From assembly GCF_009729545.1 (NCBI RefSeq), contig NZ_WFIY01000004.1, positions 1,648,001-1,712,000 of the forward strand: DNA of 64,000 nt, written 5' to 3'. The position numbers and the translations under genes were made by a program. Below the pieces are notes generated by a model. The model did not search any database. It was given only the letters and a program-made list of their open reading frames with translations, and was not told where the DNA came from. The stretch comes from Acidianus infernus. Its GTDB lineage: Archaea > Thermoproteota > Thermoprotei_A > Sulfolobales > Sulfolobaceae. Positions 39,467 through 52,303 of this stretch are shown here, in pieces. Position 1 is the stretch's first letter, and the number at the start of each line of letters is the position of its first letter.

Positions 39467-41443
39467 GTGAACGAGTTACAGAAATTATTCGAGGAGAAAT
39501 ATGAGGAAGGAAAGAACTTCCTTATCTCTGCACCTACTGGATCTGGAAAAACTTACTTAGCAAAGGAAATTCTATTGAAGGCAAAAGGAATTTCCGTTTA
39601 TGTTTCACCTTTAAAAGCTTTATCGAGGGAAGTTTACGAGGACATAAGAGATAAGAGGGATACGAAATATGTAGATTCGGACGTTTATGAAGACGACCTT
39701 AGGAACTTTAAGAGTAAAACGCTACTTTCAACTTATGAAAAGTTTGATAGTTCAATAAGGCATAGATACGCTTGGTTAAGGAAAGTTGAAGTAATAGTCA
39801 TAGACGAAATACATAACGTAGAAAGCAATAGAGGGCTAGCGATAGAAAATATAGTATTATGGGCTAAGAAAAACGGTGTACAAATTATAGGCTTAAGTGC
39901 TACATTACCTAGCGTTAAAAACTACGCTAATTGGCTAAAGGCGGAGGTGATAGAATATAATAAAAGGACAGTCCCTCTTCACGAGTGCGTAGCATATCCT
40001 TACGTAATTAGGTGCTATGATAACGATTTTACAATACCTTTAGAGCCTTTAAACGGAATAAGAAGTGAAAAGTTAGAAATCCTCATTCCAACATTGAGGT
40101 ACATTATAAAACAAGGTAAGAACGCACTAGTTTTCGTAAGAAGTAGGAAATCAGCAGAAAGCCTTTCTGAGACTTTAAGAAAATTCGGCTTTAACGCTTC
40201 ACATTACCATAGTGGAGTTCCTTTAGAGGAAAGAAGACAAATAGTTGATATGTTAAAGAAAGGAGAAATTAACGTAGTAGTTTCAACCACGGCATTAGGC
40301 CAAGGTGTTAATTTGCCAGTTTATGCTACAATTTTCTATGATACTGTATTGCCGGAATCAGACGAAAAAGGTAATCTAAAGGGTTGGAGAGATCTGAGCT
40401 TAATGGAATTCAAGCAGATGGCAGGAAGGGCTGGAAGGCCGAGCTTTGACAAGGAGGGAATGAGTATAATTATTTCAACGTCTATGAGGAAAGCTGAAGA
40501 GTTTAGAAGGAAATATTTTTCCTCAACTTATGAAGAGGAAAAGAATACTTACACGCTTGATGATTTGTCATTAGGCGTAATATCATGGAGGGAAGGTTAT
40601 AGTAAGGAAGACCTCCAATCGATTTTAAAGTGCAGTTTAAAGTATAATAAAATAACTGAAGAAGAATTCTTGAAGAGTTTAAACACATTAAGGGAGGTTA
40701 ATTTAATTGAAGAGGATGGAGGAGGAATATTTTTAACGCCTTTGGGTAAAGCGGTTTCCTTGAGCTATATTGATATCTCGCTTTTAAAGGGTTTTCAAAT
40801 AATTTCTTCCGATCTTTTAACCACAGTTGTCTCCTCAAACGCGGTTGCGCAAGAACTAAGGGGTTGTAAATGCGGAAGAGAATTATTAAAGAGGTGGAGT
40901 AATGGTGAGGACTTCTCTTCTCTATGTAAGAATTTATCGGCAAAGGATATAAATGAAGTAATAAGCAATGCTAGGTGGATTTCATTTGCCCTATATAGAG
41001 TACTGAAAGCTTTAGGTAAAAACGATGAGGCTAAGGAAGCATTAAGGTTATACTATCAAATAAAGTACGGGGTTCCTTTTGAGGGAGTAAGGTTAGCAAA
41101 GTTGGGCTTAGACAGAGGCACTGTAATGAAGCTGTTAGTGGATAAGAAAATAAAGGACGAGAAGGATCTTTGCATAAAAATATTTACTCCACCCTTAAAA
41201 GTACTGATCAAGGAAAGGGGTTACGATCCTGCAGGAGTATGCAGAGAAGTGTACAGTAAAGATCTAGATGTTTACGAAATGGCTAGAGTAGTTACTAAAT
41301 ATTACGGAAAAGAGTTTGAAGGAAAGAAGATAGATAAAGAAATCCTAGAAAAGCTGATTTCCCTAGGTATAGTAGAGAAAAGAATTAGGAAAGAAAAAGA
41401 TGGAAATGAAAAGGTAGTATATTTCATTCAACCTTTTTCATGA
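39467..41443 (+). CDS. Ski2-like superfamily 2 helicase
   Basis: 658 residues. Motifs: SAPTGSGKT (I), DEIHNV (II), LSATLPS (III), FVRSRKSA, TTALGQGVNLP (V) and QMAGRAGRPSFD (VI), followed by a winged-helix and a helical region. It is shorter than Hel308 (also in this window at 48243) and lacks its full C-terminal ratchet and helix-hairpin-helix end. A role in RNA or DNA remodelling is likely; which one is unknown. The GTG start at 39467 is the only sensible choice. The 3' end overlaps the convergent thioesterase gene by 20 bases. Confidence 0.88.
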   Translation: MNELQKLFEEKYEEGKNFLISAPTGSGKTYLAKEILLKAKGISVYVSPLKALSREVYEDIRDKRDTKYVDSDVYEDDLRNFKSKTLLSTYEKFDSSIRHRYAWLRKVEVIVIDEIHNVESNRGLAIENIVLWAKKNGVQIIGLSATLPSVKNYANWLKAEVIEYNKRTVPLHECVAYPYVIRCYDNDFTIPLEPLNGIRSEKLEILIPTLRYIIKQGKNALVFVRSRKSAESLSETLRKFGFNASHYHSGVPLEERRQIVDMLKKGEINVVVSTTALGQGVNLPVYATIFYDTVLPESDEKGNLKGWRDLSLMEFKQMAGRAGRPSFDKEGMSIIISTSMRKAEEFRRKYFSSTYEEEKNTYTLDDLSLGVISWREGYSKEDLQSILKCSLKYNKITEEEFLKSLNTLREVNLIEEDGGGIFLTPLGKAVSLSYIDISLLKGFQIISSDLLTTVVSSNAVAQELRGCKCGRELLKRWSNGEDFSSLCKNLSAKDINEVISNARWISFALYRVLKALGKNDEAKEALRLYYQIKYGVPFEGVRLAKLGLDRGTVMKLLVDKKIKDEKDLCIKIFTPPLKVLIKERGYDPAGVCREVYSKDLDVYEMARVVTKYYGKEFEGKKIDKEILEKLISLGIVEKRIRKEKDGNEKVVYFIQPFS

Positions 41444-41786
41444 ATTCCTCCTCGTTTACTATTACTCTCTCGTGAATTCCTTCGGCTATCTTTTTATCCT
41501 TGTAAAATGCCTCGACTTTGAAAGTAACTCTTTTACCTTCTTCTTTTAGTATTGTAGATCTAACTAATATTTCTGCACCTATAGGTGCAGGAGCAAGGTG
41601 TTTTACATCAACGTGATACCCAACGCTTGTTAATCCTTTACCTAGTTTTTCTTGAAGTAAAGTAAAGGAAGCATCTTCCATAAAGGCTATTAAGCAAGGC
41701 GTAGATAGCACATCAACTGCACCGCTAGATACCTTTACTGCAGAATGCTCAGGTTTTACTGTGAATTTTTTCTCCAAAAATTCCAT
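41424..41786 (-). CDS. Thioesterase, hotdog fold (FlK-like)
   Basis: 120 residues of a hotdog fold with the arrangement SGAVDVLSTPCLIAFMEDASFTLL ... GYHVDVKHLAPAPIGAEILVRS typical of FlK-type acyl-CoA thioesterases. The Thr/Glu/His triad positions appear occupied (STP, MED, VKHLAP). Substrate is unknown; a short acyl-CoA fits the carboxylase genes nearby. It is a single gene, convergent with the helicase by 20 bases. Confidence 0.83.
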   Translation of the reverse strand: MEFLEKKFTVKPEHSAVKVSSGAVDVLSTPCLIAFMEDASFTLLQEKLGKGLTSVGYHVDVKHLAPAPIGAEILVRSTILKEEGKRVTFKVEAFYKDKKIAEGIHERVIVNEEEFMKKVE

Positions 41787-41819
41787 AAGGAAAATAATTA
41801 AGGAAAAGCTTATAAGAAT

Positions 41820-42633
41820 TTGCGTTTATTTCAGTCTGGAGGGAATACAGTTGGAAGAATCTTAGAGGGAATAGACTTAGGTTATACTTATCCAAACGGT
41901 TATAAAGTCTTTGACCATGTTAACATTGAAACTTACGAAAACGAACTAATAGCAATTATAGGACCTTCCGGTATAGGAAAATCAACCTTATTGAGAATCC
42001 TTGGAGGGTTTGTTAAACCTGATCATGGAGAAGTTAGATTATTAGGAAAGAAAATAACTCAACCTACTCCGAAGATAGCTTTGATCCACCAATCAATTGT
42101 GACATTCCCTTGGTTTACCGCATTAGAGAACGTTAAAATAGGGTTAAAGTATAAGAAATTGCCTAAGGAAAAAGAAGATGAAATAGCGAGAAAGATGTTA
42201 GAGCTTGTAGGTTTATCGGGCTTTGAGGATTTCTATCCTAAGCAAATGAGCGGTGGTATGAGACAAAGGATTGCAATAGCAAGGGCTTTAGCTGCAGATC
42301 CAGTGGTTTTATTAATGGATGAGCCCTTTGCTCACTTAGACGAATTAACAGCGGAAGGTCTTAGGAGAGAGATTTACTCTATATTATTCAATGAGGATAC
42401 TTCTTTAAGGTCAGCAGTTCTAGTTTCACATAACTTAAATGAGGTAGTAGAATTAGCCGACAGAGTTTACGTATTAAATGGAAGACCAGCTAGCGTCGTA
42501 GGAGAAGTTAAGATAGAATTAGATAGACCCAGAAAGCCTAAAGATGACAGGTTTCAAGCATATCTAGATCAACTTTATTCTCTCCTAACCCCAGTTGAGA
42601 AGAACGTAGAACAGAAGGATAGGGGTAAAGAAG

Positions 42634-42641
<8 letters not shown>
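41820..42641 (+). CDS. ABC transporter ATP-binding protein, NitT/TauT type
   Basis: 273 residues with intact motifs: GPSGIGKSTL (Walker A), IHQS (Q loop), MSGGMRQRI (signature), LLMDEPFAHLD (Walker B) and VSHNLNE (switch His). This subtype energises nitrate/sulfonate/taurine-like importers. The TTG start at 41820 gives the shortest non-homologous N-terminus. It overlaps the tandem permease by 8 bases. No periplasmic binding protein is adjacent. Confidence 0.85.
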
Positions 42642-44264
<1,623 letters not shown>

Positions 44265-44268
<4 letters not shown>

Positions 44269-44320
44269 ATGATGTGGAATCCGGGAACAGATTGGTGAAG
44301 ATACGCGCGAACTCTGAATT
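44265..44320 (+). ncRNA. C/D box sRNA (predicted 2'-O-methylation guide)
   Basis: Box C ATGATGT (44269-44275), 12-base guide GGAATCCGGGAA, box D' CAGA (44288-44291), 3-base spacer, box C' GTGAAGA (44295-44301), 12-base guide TACGCGCGAACT, box D CTGA (44314-44317), then a T run. Both guides are exactly 12 bases, a strong C/D pattern. Fifth-base rule: methylated C in TTCCCGGATTCC and in AGTTCGCGCGTA. It starts right at the permease stop codon and is much richer in G+C than its surroundings. Targets are unchecked. Confidence 0.75.
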
Positions 44321-44429
44321 TTTTATCTTTCTCTTTTTTCTTATATTTCTTAATAAAATCAACTTTATACTCCTTATTTATCATTATATTTTATATTAGA
44401 TAGTCGTTTATTTTTCTAAAATAAAAACC

Positions 44430-44437
44430 TTTTAAAC
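44430..44437 (+). promoter_or_regulatory. TATA box of the carboxylase operon
   Basis: TTTTAAAC, centred about 22 bases before the ATG at 44456 and 31 before the ATG at 44465; either start is compatible. TATAAAC at 44441-44447 is a second candidate. Confidence 0.45.
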
Positions 44438-44455
44438 CCGTATAAACATTATTAT

Positions 44456-45996
<1,541 letters not shown>

Positions 45997-45997
<1 letters not shown>

Positions 45998-46500
45998 TGA
46001 AATTATATAGAGTCTATTCCGAGACTGGGGATACTTACTTAATGGCGGTTGAAAGTAAAGGTAACGTTGATAAGATAAAAACTGAAGCTAACGAATTTGA
46101 GATAGAGTATTTAGGAAAAGGTACTAGAGAGAACGAGTACTTGTTTAAGGTCAATGGCGAAATCCATCATGTATTTGTAGATAATGGATATGTCTTTGTT
46201 GACAACGCTAGCGTATTTAAGTTAGAGAGAGCCATAGAGTTGCCTACTAAGGAAGGCGAATCGGTTGAGGAAATGATTAAAGGAAGAGAAGGAGAGGTTA
46301 TTTCACCATTACAAGGAAGGGTTGTTAGCATAAGAGTTAAAGAAGGCGATGCCGTGAACAAAGGTCAACCTTTGTTGTCTATTGAGGCAATGAAATCTGA
46401 AACTATAATTTCGGCTCCAGTTGCAGGAGTTGTAGAGAAAATCCTAGTTAAGCAAGGTCAAGGAGTAAAGAAGGGAGATACGCTTGTTATCATTAAGTGA
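45997..46500 (+). CDS. accB: Biotin carboxyl carrier protein
   Basis: 167 residues. The C-terminal 75 residues are a biotinyl domain with EAMKSE; the Lys is the biotin site. The usual Met after Lys is Ser here. The first half is a separate alpha/beta region and a linker. Start at 45997 (TAATG overlap with accC) is chosen over an internal earlier ATG within accC. It carries carboxybiotin between AccC and PccB. Confidence 0.93.
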
Positions 46501-46541
46501 AGGTTTTCTTTCTTCAATTACATATGTAAGGTGATATATGT

Positions 46542-48110
46542 ATGTCCAAAGAAGAAAAAACTATGGATAAATTAATACAGGAATTAAAAAATATGAAAGA
46601 AAAGGCATATCAAGGCGGAGGAGAAGATAAGATAAAAGCTCAACATAGCAAAGGCAAGTTAACTGCCAGAGAAAGGTTAGCTCTACTTTTCGATGAAGGA
46701 ACTTTTAACGAAATAATGAGTTTTGCTACTACTAGGGCTACAGAATTTGGATTAGATAAAATGAAAATGTACGGCGACGGTGTAGTAACAGGCTGGGGCA
46801 AGGTAGATGGCAGGACTGTTTTTGCATACTCCCAAGACTTTACTGAGTTAGGCGGAACTTTAGGGGAAATGCATGCAAATAAAATAGCAAGAATTTACGA
46901 GCTTGCATTGAAAGTCGGAGCACCAGTTGTAGGAATAAATGACTCTGGAGGAGCGAGAATTCAAGAAGGTGCAGTAGCGCTTGAAGGTTATGGTCAAGTA
47001 TTCAAGATGAACGTGATGGCTTCCGGAGTAATTCCGCAAATTACTATAATGGCAGGGCCCGCAGCAGGTGGAGCAGTATATTCTCCAGCTTTAACAGATT
47101 TCATTATTATGATTAAAGGCGACGCTTATTACATGTTCGTCACCGGTCCCGAAATAACTAAAGTAGTGTTAGGAGAAGAGGTAAGCTTCCAAGACTTAGG
47201 AGGAGCAGTTATTCATGCTACAAAGTCTGGAGTAGTTCATTTCCTAGCAGAGAATGAACAAGACGCAATTAACATTGCCAAGAGATTACTTTCCTATTTG
47301 CCTTCAAATAATATGGAAGAGCCACCGTTTATGGACACAGGAGATCCTGCCGATAGAGATGTTAAAGACGTTGAGCAAATAGTTCCTACAGATTCTGCAA
47401 AACCTTTTGATATGAAGGAAATCATATATAGGATAGTAGATAACGGAGAATTCCTAGAGGTTCATAAGCATTGGGCACAGAATATTGTAGTAGGATTTGC
47501 AAGAATTGCGGGAAACGTTGTAGGAATAGTTGCAAATAACTCTCAGTACTTAGGAGCAGCTATAGACATCGATGCTGCAGATAAAGCAGCAAGATTCATA
47601 AGGTTCTGTGATGCATTTAACATTCCTTTAATAAGCCTTGTAGATACTCCAGGATATATTCCTGGTACAGACCAAGAATATAAGGGAATAATAAGGCACG
47701 GTGCAAAAATGCTTTATGCGTTTGCAGAGGCTACAGTACCTAAGATAACAGTTATAATAAGGAAATCCTACGGAGGGGCACATATTGCAATGAGCATAAA
47801 GAGTTTAGGAGCAGATCTAGTTTATGCTTGGCCTACAGCTGAAATTGCCGTAACTGGTCCCGAAGGTGCTGTAAGGATATTATATAGGAAGGAAATCCAG
47901 GCGTCGAGCAACCCAGATGAGTTCATAAAGCAAAAGATCGCGGAATATAGGAAATTATTTGCTAATCCTTACTGGGCTGCAGAGAAGGGATTAATAGACG
48001 ACGTTATAGAACCCAAGGATACTAGGAGGATAATAGCTTCGGCATTAGAGATGTTAAGAAATAAGAGGGAATATAGATATCCAAAGAAGCATGGTAATAT
48101 ACCGCTCTAA
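46542..48110 (+). CDS. pccB: Propionyl/acetyl-CoA carboxylase, carboxyltransferase subunit
   Basis: 522 residues of the carboxyltransferase family with two crotonase-like halves: INDSGGARIQEGAVALEGYG and MAGPAAGGAVYSPALTDFI in the first, DTPGYIPGTDQEY and YGGAHIAMSIKSLG in the second. GGTGA at 46530-46534 lies before the ATG. It transfers the carboxyl group from AccB-biotin to acetyl-CoA or propionyl-CoA. It is third in the accC-accB-pccB cluster. The last 4 bases overlap a convergent small gene. Confidence 0.96.
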   Translation: MSKEEKTMDKLIQELKNMKEKAYQGGGEDKIKAQHSKGKLTARERLALLFDEGTFNEIMSFATTRATEFGLDKMKMYGDGVVTGWGKVDGRTVFAYSQDFTELGGTLGEMHANKIARIYELALKVGAPVVGINDSGGARIQEGAVALEGYGQVFKMNVMASGVIPQITIMAGPAAGGAVYSPALTDFIIMIKGDAYYMFVTGPEITKVVLGEEVSFQDLGGAVIHATKSGVVHFLAENEQDAINIAKRLLSYLPSNNMEEPPFMDTGDPADRDVKDVEQIVPTDSAKPFDMKEIIYRIVDNGEFLEVHKHWAQNIVVGFARIAGNVVGIVANNSQYLGAAIDIDAADKAARFIRFCDAFNIPLISLVDTPGYIPGTDQEYKGIIRHGAKMLYAFAEATVPKITVIIRKSYGGAHIAMSIKSLGADLVYAWPTAEIAVTGPEGAVRILYRKEIQASSNPDEFIKQKIAEYRKLFANPYWAAEKGLIDDVIEPKDTRRIIASALEMLRNKREYRYPKKHGNIPL

Positions 48111-48250
48111 GCTCTTTTTCTATATACTATTCTATTTTTCTCTTCCACTACAATTTCTTGATTTAGAGATAAAAGTAAGAGTTTAAATTTCTTTAAAAGA
48201 TCTTCATCTCCAGTAACTTCAATTTCTTTTCCGTCTTCTGCGTTAAGCAT
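48107..48250 (-). CDS. Small protein downstream of hel308
   Basis: 47 residues from the ATG at 48250, which overlaps the hel308 stop codon region by 8 bases, so translation is probably coupled. It is charged with one long helix (DEDLLKKFKLLLLSLN) and no family recognised. A 61-residue form would start inside hel308 at 48292. Being last in the hel308 transcript, it may be a cofactor of that helicase. Coding status is plausible but not proven. Confidence 0.5.
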   Translation of the reverse strand: MLNAEDGKEIEVTGDEDLLKKFKLLLLSLNQEIVVEEKNRIVYRKRA

Positions 48251-50357
48251 TTCCAGCAATAATTCTTGCAGCTTCTTTTGCAATTTTCTCACCTATTTTC
48301 TGGCCCAATAGTGATTTGACTTTCTCTACATTCATTACCACGTCCTCTGGCTTCTTTATTCCGTGATTATAAAGAATCCTTGCCCTCTTCCTTCCAACGC
48401 CTTGAATCTTAACTAGGTCAAGTAATTCTTCCTTGACTCCATCCTTTACCCTCAGATTAAGCGTATAGAGGGATTCATAGTGCTCCTTAAGGTCAAGAAC
48501 TTTTGCTACATTATAACCACTGTAAGTTAGCCAATCCATTGTGTCAATAATACTTCTGAGGTCACCAGAACCTATTCCGTATCTGCTTAAAATTACGTCT
48601 TCATCTACTTCTTCTATCCAATCGTTAATTATCATTGCAACTTTAAGGGCAGAAACGTAATTGTAAAATTCGTCTTCGTCTTCCGGTTCTTCTACAAATA
48701 ACGGGCAAGGAGCTTCGTCAACAAGTTCTTCAAGTTCACTTCTTGTTACCGAAACTGTAGGTCCGTCTGGAGTGTAAGCAACTAAATGCAAATAAGCAAT
48801 GTTACAACTTTTATCACTCTTTGTCAAATAGTCTTTAAAGACCTTGGCCGTGAAAGGATTGATATAAAGATCTGCAACTCTTTTGCCGAATTTTGTTAAT
48901 ACTAACTCATCATCGCCTGCAATGAATTCATTATCTCTTAACCAAGTTATACCTCTCTTTACATACTTTTCTGCAACGTCTTTATCAAGCAATGTATCCA
49001 TTGCGTAATCTTCTAAATCGTCCTCAGAAATTTTCTTCTCTGAAGAAATTATTCCTAGTAAGAAAGAATAAAATGCAGATTCATTGCCAAGTCTTGACTC
49101 TATGGGCTCAGGTGGAGATAAAATATATTTTTTAAACACTTTTTCTGCCTCTTTTTTATTCCTTACTACAATTACTGCTTCTCCTTCCTTGTCAAAGCCT
49201 GGCCTTCCGGCTCTTCCCGCCATTTGTTTATATTCCATTATTGGGATTTCCTCTTGATATCCAAGTATTTTCCTATTGTATCTATGAAAGTCCCCAATTA
49301 TTACTGCCCTTGCAGGTAAATTAACTCCTGCAGCTAAAGTTGGCGTTGCAACTATGACCTTAATTTTCCTTTCTCTAAAAGCTCTTTCTATTATTTCTCT
49401 AAGTCCTTTAGAAAGTCCAGCGTGATGGAAAGCAACTCCTCTAACTACTAGTTCGTAAAGCTCCTCCTTTTCGTCACTACCAGCATCTTCTACGTTCTTT
49501 ATTTCTTCACCGACCTTAAGTAATTCCTTATCTGGTAAGGATAATAACCCCATTGATGAGGAAATCTTTTTTGCAGTACTTTCTGCCATTTTTCTAGAAT
49601 TTCTAAATACTAAAACTTGTCCTCCGTGCTCTAATACGTAAAGTGTATAAGCAATTATTGGGTCGTTTCCTTTAATTTCTATTGTCTCGTCAGGAAAAAT
49701 TAGCTGGTAACTCTTTTTTCCTTCAACAATAACTCCTTCTCTTAAAGGAACTGGTCTCCAGTTTGTTGTTACCGGTATAGCATTCAGCCAGTTGGCTATC
49801 TTTTCATAGTTACTTATTGTAGCACTTAACGCTAACAAATTTTTCCTTTTTGCCCTTATTGCAACGCTTTCAACTACTGGTCCTCTTTCTTCATCATTTA
49901 AATAGTGAAATTCATCTAAGACAAAGTAATCTACTTCGCTTAGCCAAGATGGGTTATGTCTCCATAATGAATCAATTTTCTCGTACGTCGAGACTATTAT
50001 ATCATAATTTTCTAACCAAGCGTCGTCACTGTCGTAGTCTCCTGACGTCATCCCTACTTTAAATCCTAATTCTTCCCAATCTTTTAGCTCGTTATATTTT
50101 TCAGCAGTCAACGCTTTTAATGGTGTAATATAAACTGCTTTTCCTCCTTTGGAAAGTAGATGAGATATTATCCCAAGTTCTGCTATCAAAGTTTTTCCAG
50201 ATCCAGTAGGTGAAGTAACTAAGAGCCTTTTTCCTTCTAGTAACCCGCTATTAACTGCATCCGTCTGTACGGGATTTAACTTTTCTATTCCTTTCTTCTT
50301 TAGAATCTTTATTATCCTCTCATCTACGTTAAGCTTGTCTATCGGTGTGAATTCCAT
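48243..50357 (-). CDS. hel308: Hel308 (Hjm) superfamily 2 helicase
   Basis: 704 residues. Motifs: SPTGSGKT (I), DEFHYL (II), SATISN (III), FRNSRKMAES (IV), TPTLAAGVNLP (V), QMAGRAGRPGFD (VI). The C-terminus has the helical ratchet and a helix-hairpin-helix (VKIQGVGRKRARILYNHGI region), as in characterised archaeal Hel308 proteins. It unwinds forked DNA with 3'-5' polarity and works in replication-fork repair. A separate Ski2-like helicase lies at 39467. Confidence 0.95.
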   Translation of the reverse strand: MEFTPIDKLNVDERIIKILKKKGIEKLNPVQTDAVNSGLLEGKRLLVTSPTGSGKTLIAELGIISHLLSKGGKAVYITPLKALTAEKYNELKDWEELGFKVGMTSGDYDSDDAWLENYDIIVSTYEKIDSLWRHNPSWLSEVDYFVLDEFHYLNDEERGPVVESVAIRAKRKNLLALSATISNYEKIANWLNAIPVTTNWRPVPLREGVIVEGKKSYQLIFPDETIEIKGNDPIIAYTLYVLEHGGQVLVFRNSRKMAESTAKKISSSMGLLSLPDKELLKVGEEIKNVEDAGSDEKEELYELVVRGVAFHHAGLSKGLREIIERAFRERKIKVIVATPTLAAGVNLPARAVIIGDFHRYNRKILGYQEEIPIMEYKQMAGRAGRPGFDKEGEAVIVVRNKKEAEKVFKKYILSPPEPIESRLGNESAFYSFLLGIISSEKKISEDDLEDYAMDTLLDKDVAEKYVKRGITWLRDNEFIAGDDELVLTKFGKRVADLYINPFTAKVFKDYLTKSDKSCNIAYLHLVAYTPDGPTVSVTRSELEELVDEAPCPLFVEEPEDEDEFYNYVSALKVAMIINDWIEEVDEDVILSRYGIGSGDLRSIIDTMDWLTYSGYNVAKVLDLKEHYESLYTLNLRVKDGVKEELLDLVKIQGVGRKRARILYNHGIKKPEDVVMNVEKVKSLLGQKIGEKIAKEAARIIAGNA

Positions 50358-50455
50358 GAATCTTATGTAACTTACATTTTAAGGTTTAAAAGAATTAGGA
50401 CTAGAAAAGACGAATAAGAAAGCTTTATCAATTATCATACTAATTAATTTTGGTA

Positions 50456-50671
50456 ATGCCGATGGAACAAGTTAAAAAAGTTGGCGATGGTGTGTATGAA
50501 GTAGAAATGAATGAAACGTTAACAATATCGTTTAAATTGGAGGAAGAATTTTTAAAACAAGTAGATGAGGCAGTAAAAAGTTTAGGTTATGCTAATAGGA
50601 GTGAACTAATAAGGGACGCAATACTGGAATATATTTCTTATTTGGAAGGTAAAAAGAATGGAAATTCTTGA
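50456..50671 (+). CDS. Ribbon-helix-helix regulator
   Basis: About 71 residues with an RHH (CopG/NikR-like) domain at the C-terminus: TLTISFKLEEEFLKQVDEAVKSLGYANRSELIRDAILEY, preceded by a short acidic strand. It probably binds DNA as a dimer. Start: TTG 50450, ATG 50456 or ATG 50462; a TATA (CTTTATCA) at 50422 favours 50456. It overlaps the phosphate permease by 14 bases, so it may regulate that operon. Confidence 0.8.
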   Translation: MPMEQVKKVGDGVYEVEMNETLTISFKLEEEFLKQVDEAVKSLGYANRSELIRDAILEYISYLEGKKNGNS

Positions 50672-51623
50672 ATATAGTATATTTCTTTTAGGATTAATCT
50701 CTTCTTTTATTGTGGGCGGCAATAATTCTGCAACCTCATTAGGAATATTAATTTCCACTAAAGCGTTAAAGAGAAAGTACTCCTACTTATTAAGCGCACT
50801 GACAATATTTGTTGGAGTCTCCTTAGGAAGTTATTCTATGCAAAGTAGCATCTATGGTACAATGTATTCTAGGAATTTAGACATGTTAGAATCAGCAGTA
50901 TTTTCTGTGCTTTTTGCATCAATTATCGCCTTTTACTATTTAAACAAACTTGGCATTCCTTCATCTTTAAGCCAAATGCTTTACCCTTCAATGGCCGTTC
51001 TAGTTTTAATTTCTAGGGGAAACCTTGGATTTGATTGGGTAAAGTTTTGGTTTACAGTAAGTTCTTGGGGGTTTTCTCCACTTTTGGCTATTGTCTCTTC
51101 CATAACTCTTTATTTGGTAATTAGAAGATTAGCGCTAAAGAGAAATGATCTATTTTCTCAAATGAAGATTTATAAATTTCTTATAGTCTTTTCCTCAGCC
51201 TTTACTACATTTGTAACTGGAGCCAATGCTATAGGAATAATTGTCTCCGCAGGATTATTATCTGCGCCTTTCTACTTAGTTGCCCCCGCATATGGAATAG
51301 CTTCAGCTCTAGGAATATACTTAAGTTCTAAGAAAGCCTCAATAGTTGTAGGCTTTAGAGTTACTAGACTTGGATATATAAGTGCAACCTCTGCTCTTGT
51401 AGGGAGTGACATTATATCTGAAATATTCACGTTGCTTGGAGTTCCTATTTCTATAACTCAAACTACAATGGGAGGCATAATAGGTCTAAGCTTTAGGAGC
51501 TTTGGTTACGACGTAAAGAAGCAACTTTCCCAAGTAGCTAGGGGCTGGGGAATTTCTCCATTGGTAGCAATAATTTCTTCACTTGCAGCATTTGGAGTAA
51601 TAAAAAGTGTCTTAGGATTTTAG
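50658..51623 (+). CDS. pitA: PiT-family inorganic phosphate permease
   Basis: 321 residues with two repeats containing the PiT signature (FIVGGNNSATSLG near residue 16 and FVTGANAIGIIVSAG near residue 185) and about eight to ten transmembrane helices. It would transport phosphate with a cation. It is cotranscribed with the RHH regulator (14-base overlap). The convergent PhoU-like gene, sharing 12 bases at the 3' ends, is a typical PiT partner. Confidence 0.9.
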   Translation: MEILEYSIFLLGLISSFIVGGNNSATSLGILISTKALKRKYSYLLSALTIFVGVSLGSYSMQSSIYGTMYSRNLDMLESAVFSVLFASIIAFYYLNKLGIPSSLSQMLYPSMAVLVLISRGNLGFDWVKFWFTVSSWGFSPLLAIVSSITLYLVIRRLALKRNDLFSQMKIYKFLIVFSSAFTTFVTGANAIGIIVSAGLLSAPFYLVAPAYGIASALGIYLSSKKASIVVGFRVTRLGYISATSALVGSDIISEIFTLLGVPISITQTTMGGIIGLSFRSFGYDVKKQLSQVARGWGISPLVAIISSLAAFGVIKSVLGF

Positions 51624-52271
51624 AGTTGCATATAAAGTTTCAACGCTCAGTGTTGAGTCTTCCATTCCGTCCAAAATATCGTCAAGAAATGTTATTACGT
51701 CCTTTAACTGTAGTATACTAATAATGTCCGACTCTTTTTCATTCTCATAAAGCCTTTGTATCATTAAATCTTTTATTTCATCCCCATTTCTCTCAATGAG
51801 CTGAATTTCCTTACCTATTCTTATTGCCTCTTTTATATCTTTTTTAAGTAAAGAAATCATTAAAACAAGCTTTTCTGCTCCGTCTTGTATTAATGATAAA
51901 TACGAGACGAAGTTAGATTGTAAAGTGGCACAGAGCTTTTCATCAGGTTTTCTCGAAGTTATAGCTCTTCCTGCATCCTTTATTGATTTCATTATTTCGT
52001 ATAATGATTGAGTTAATGTAAGCATTGATTCCTTAAAATCAGGTAAGAACGCCTCTCCGTAAAGCATTGAAATTATATCTTCCCTTATTAAGGCTATTCT
52101 TTCATATATTCCTTTGATTTTTACCATTTTTGCTGTCGCATTTTGATAATTTGTATTAAAGATATCTAGATAGAGAGAGTTAAGAAGAGAAGTAGAATCT
52201 TTTATATTTTCTGCTATTTCTAGAAGTTTTGAGAAGAGTAATTCCTCTTTATTTATACTGAATTTAAGCAT
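51612..52271 (-). CDS. PhoU-like (DUF47) protein, partner of phosphate permease
   Basis: 219 residues, all helical, with the repeated acidic pattern of DUF47/PhoU-like domains (for example IQLIERNGDEIKDLMIQRL and VITFLDDILDGMEDS). These proteins accompany PiT permeases and are thought to modulate them. Here it lies convergent and adjacent to pitA, overlapping at the 3' ends by 12 bases, rather than in the same operon. Confidence 0.82.
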   Translation of the reverse strand: MLKFSINKEELLFSKLLEIAENIKDSTSLLNSLYLDIFNTNYQNATAKMVKIKGIYERIALIREDIISMLYGEAFLPDFKESMLTLTQSLYEIMKSIKDAGRAITSRKPDEKLCATLQSNFVSYLSLIQDGAEKLVLMISLLKKDIKEAIRIGKEIQLIERNGDEIKDLMIQRLYENEKESDIISILQLKDVITFLDDILDGMEDSTLSVETLYATLKS

Positions 52272-52303
52272 CTCATAAAATCTGTTAAAATAAGTTAAAA
52301 AGG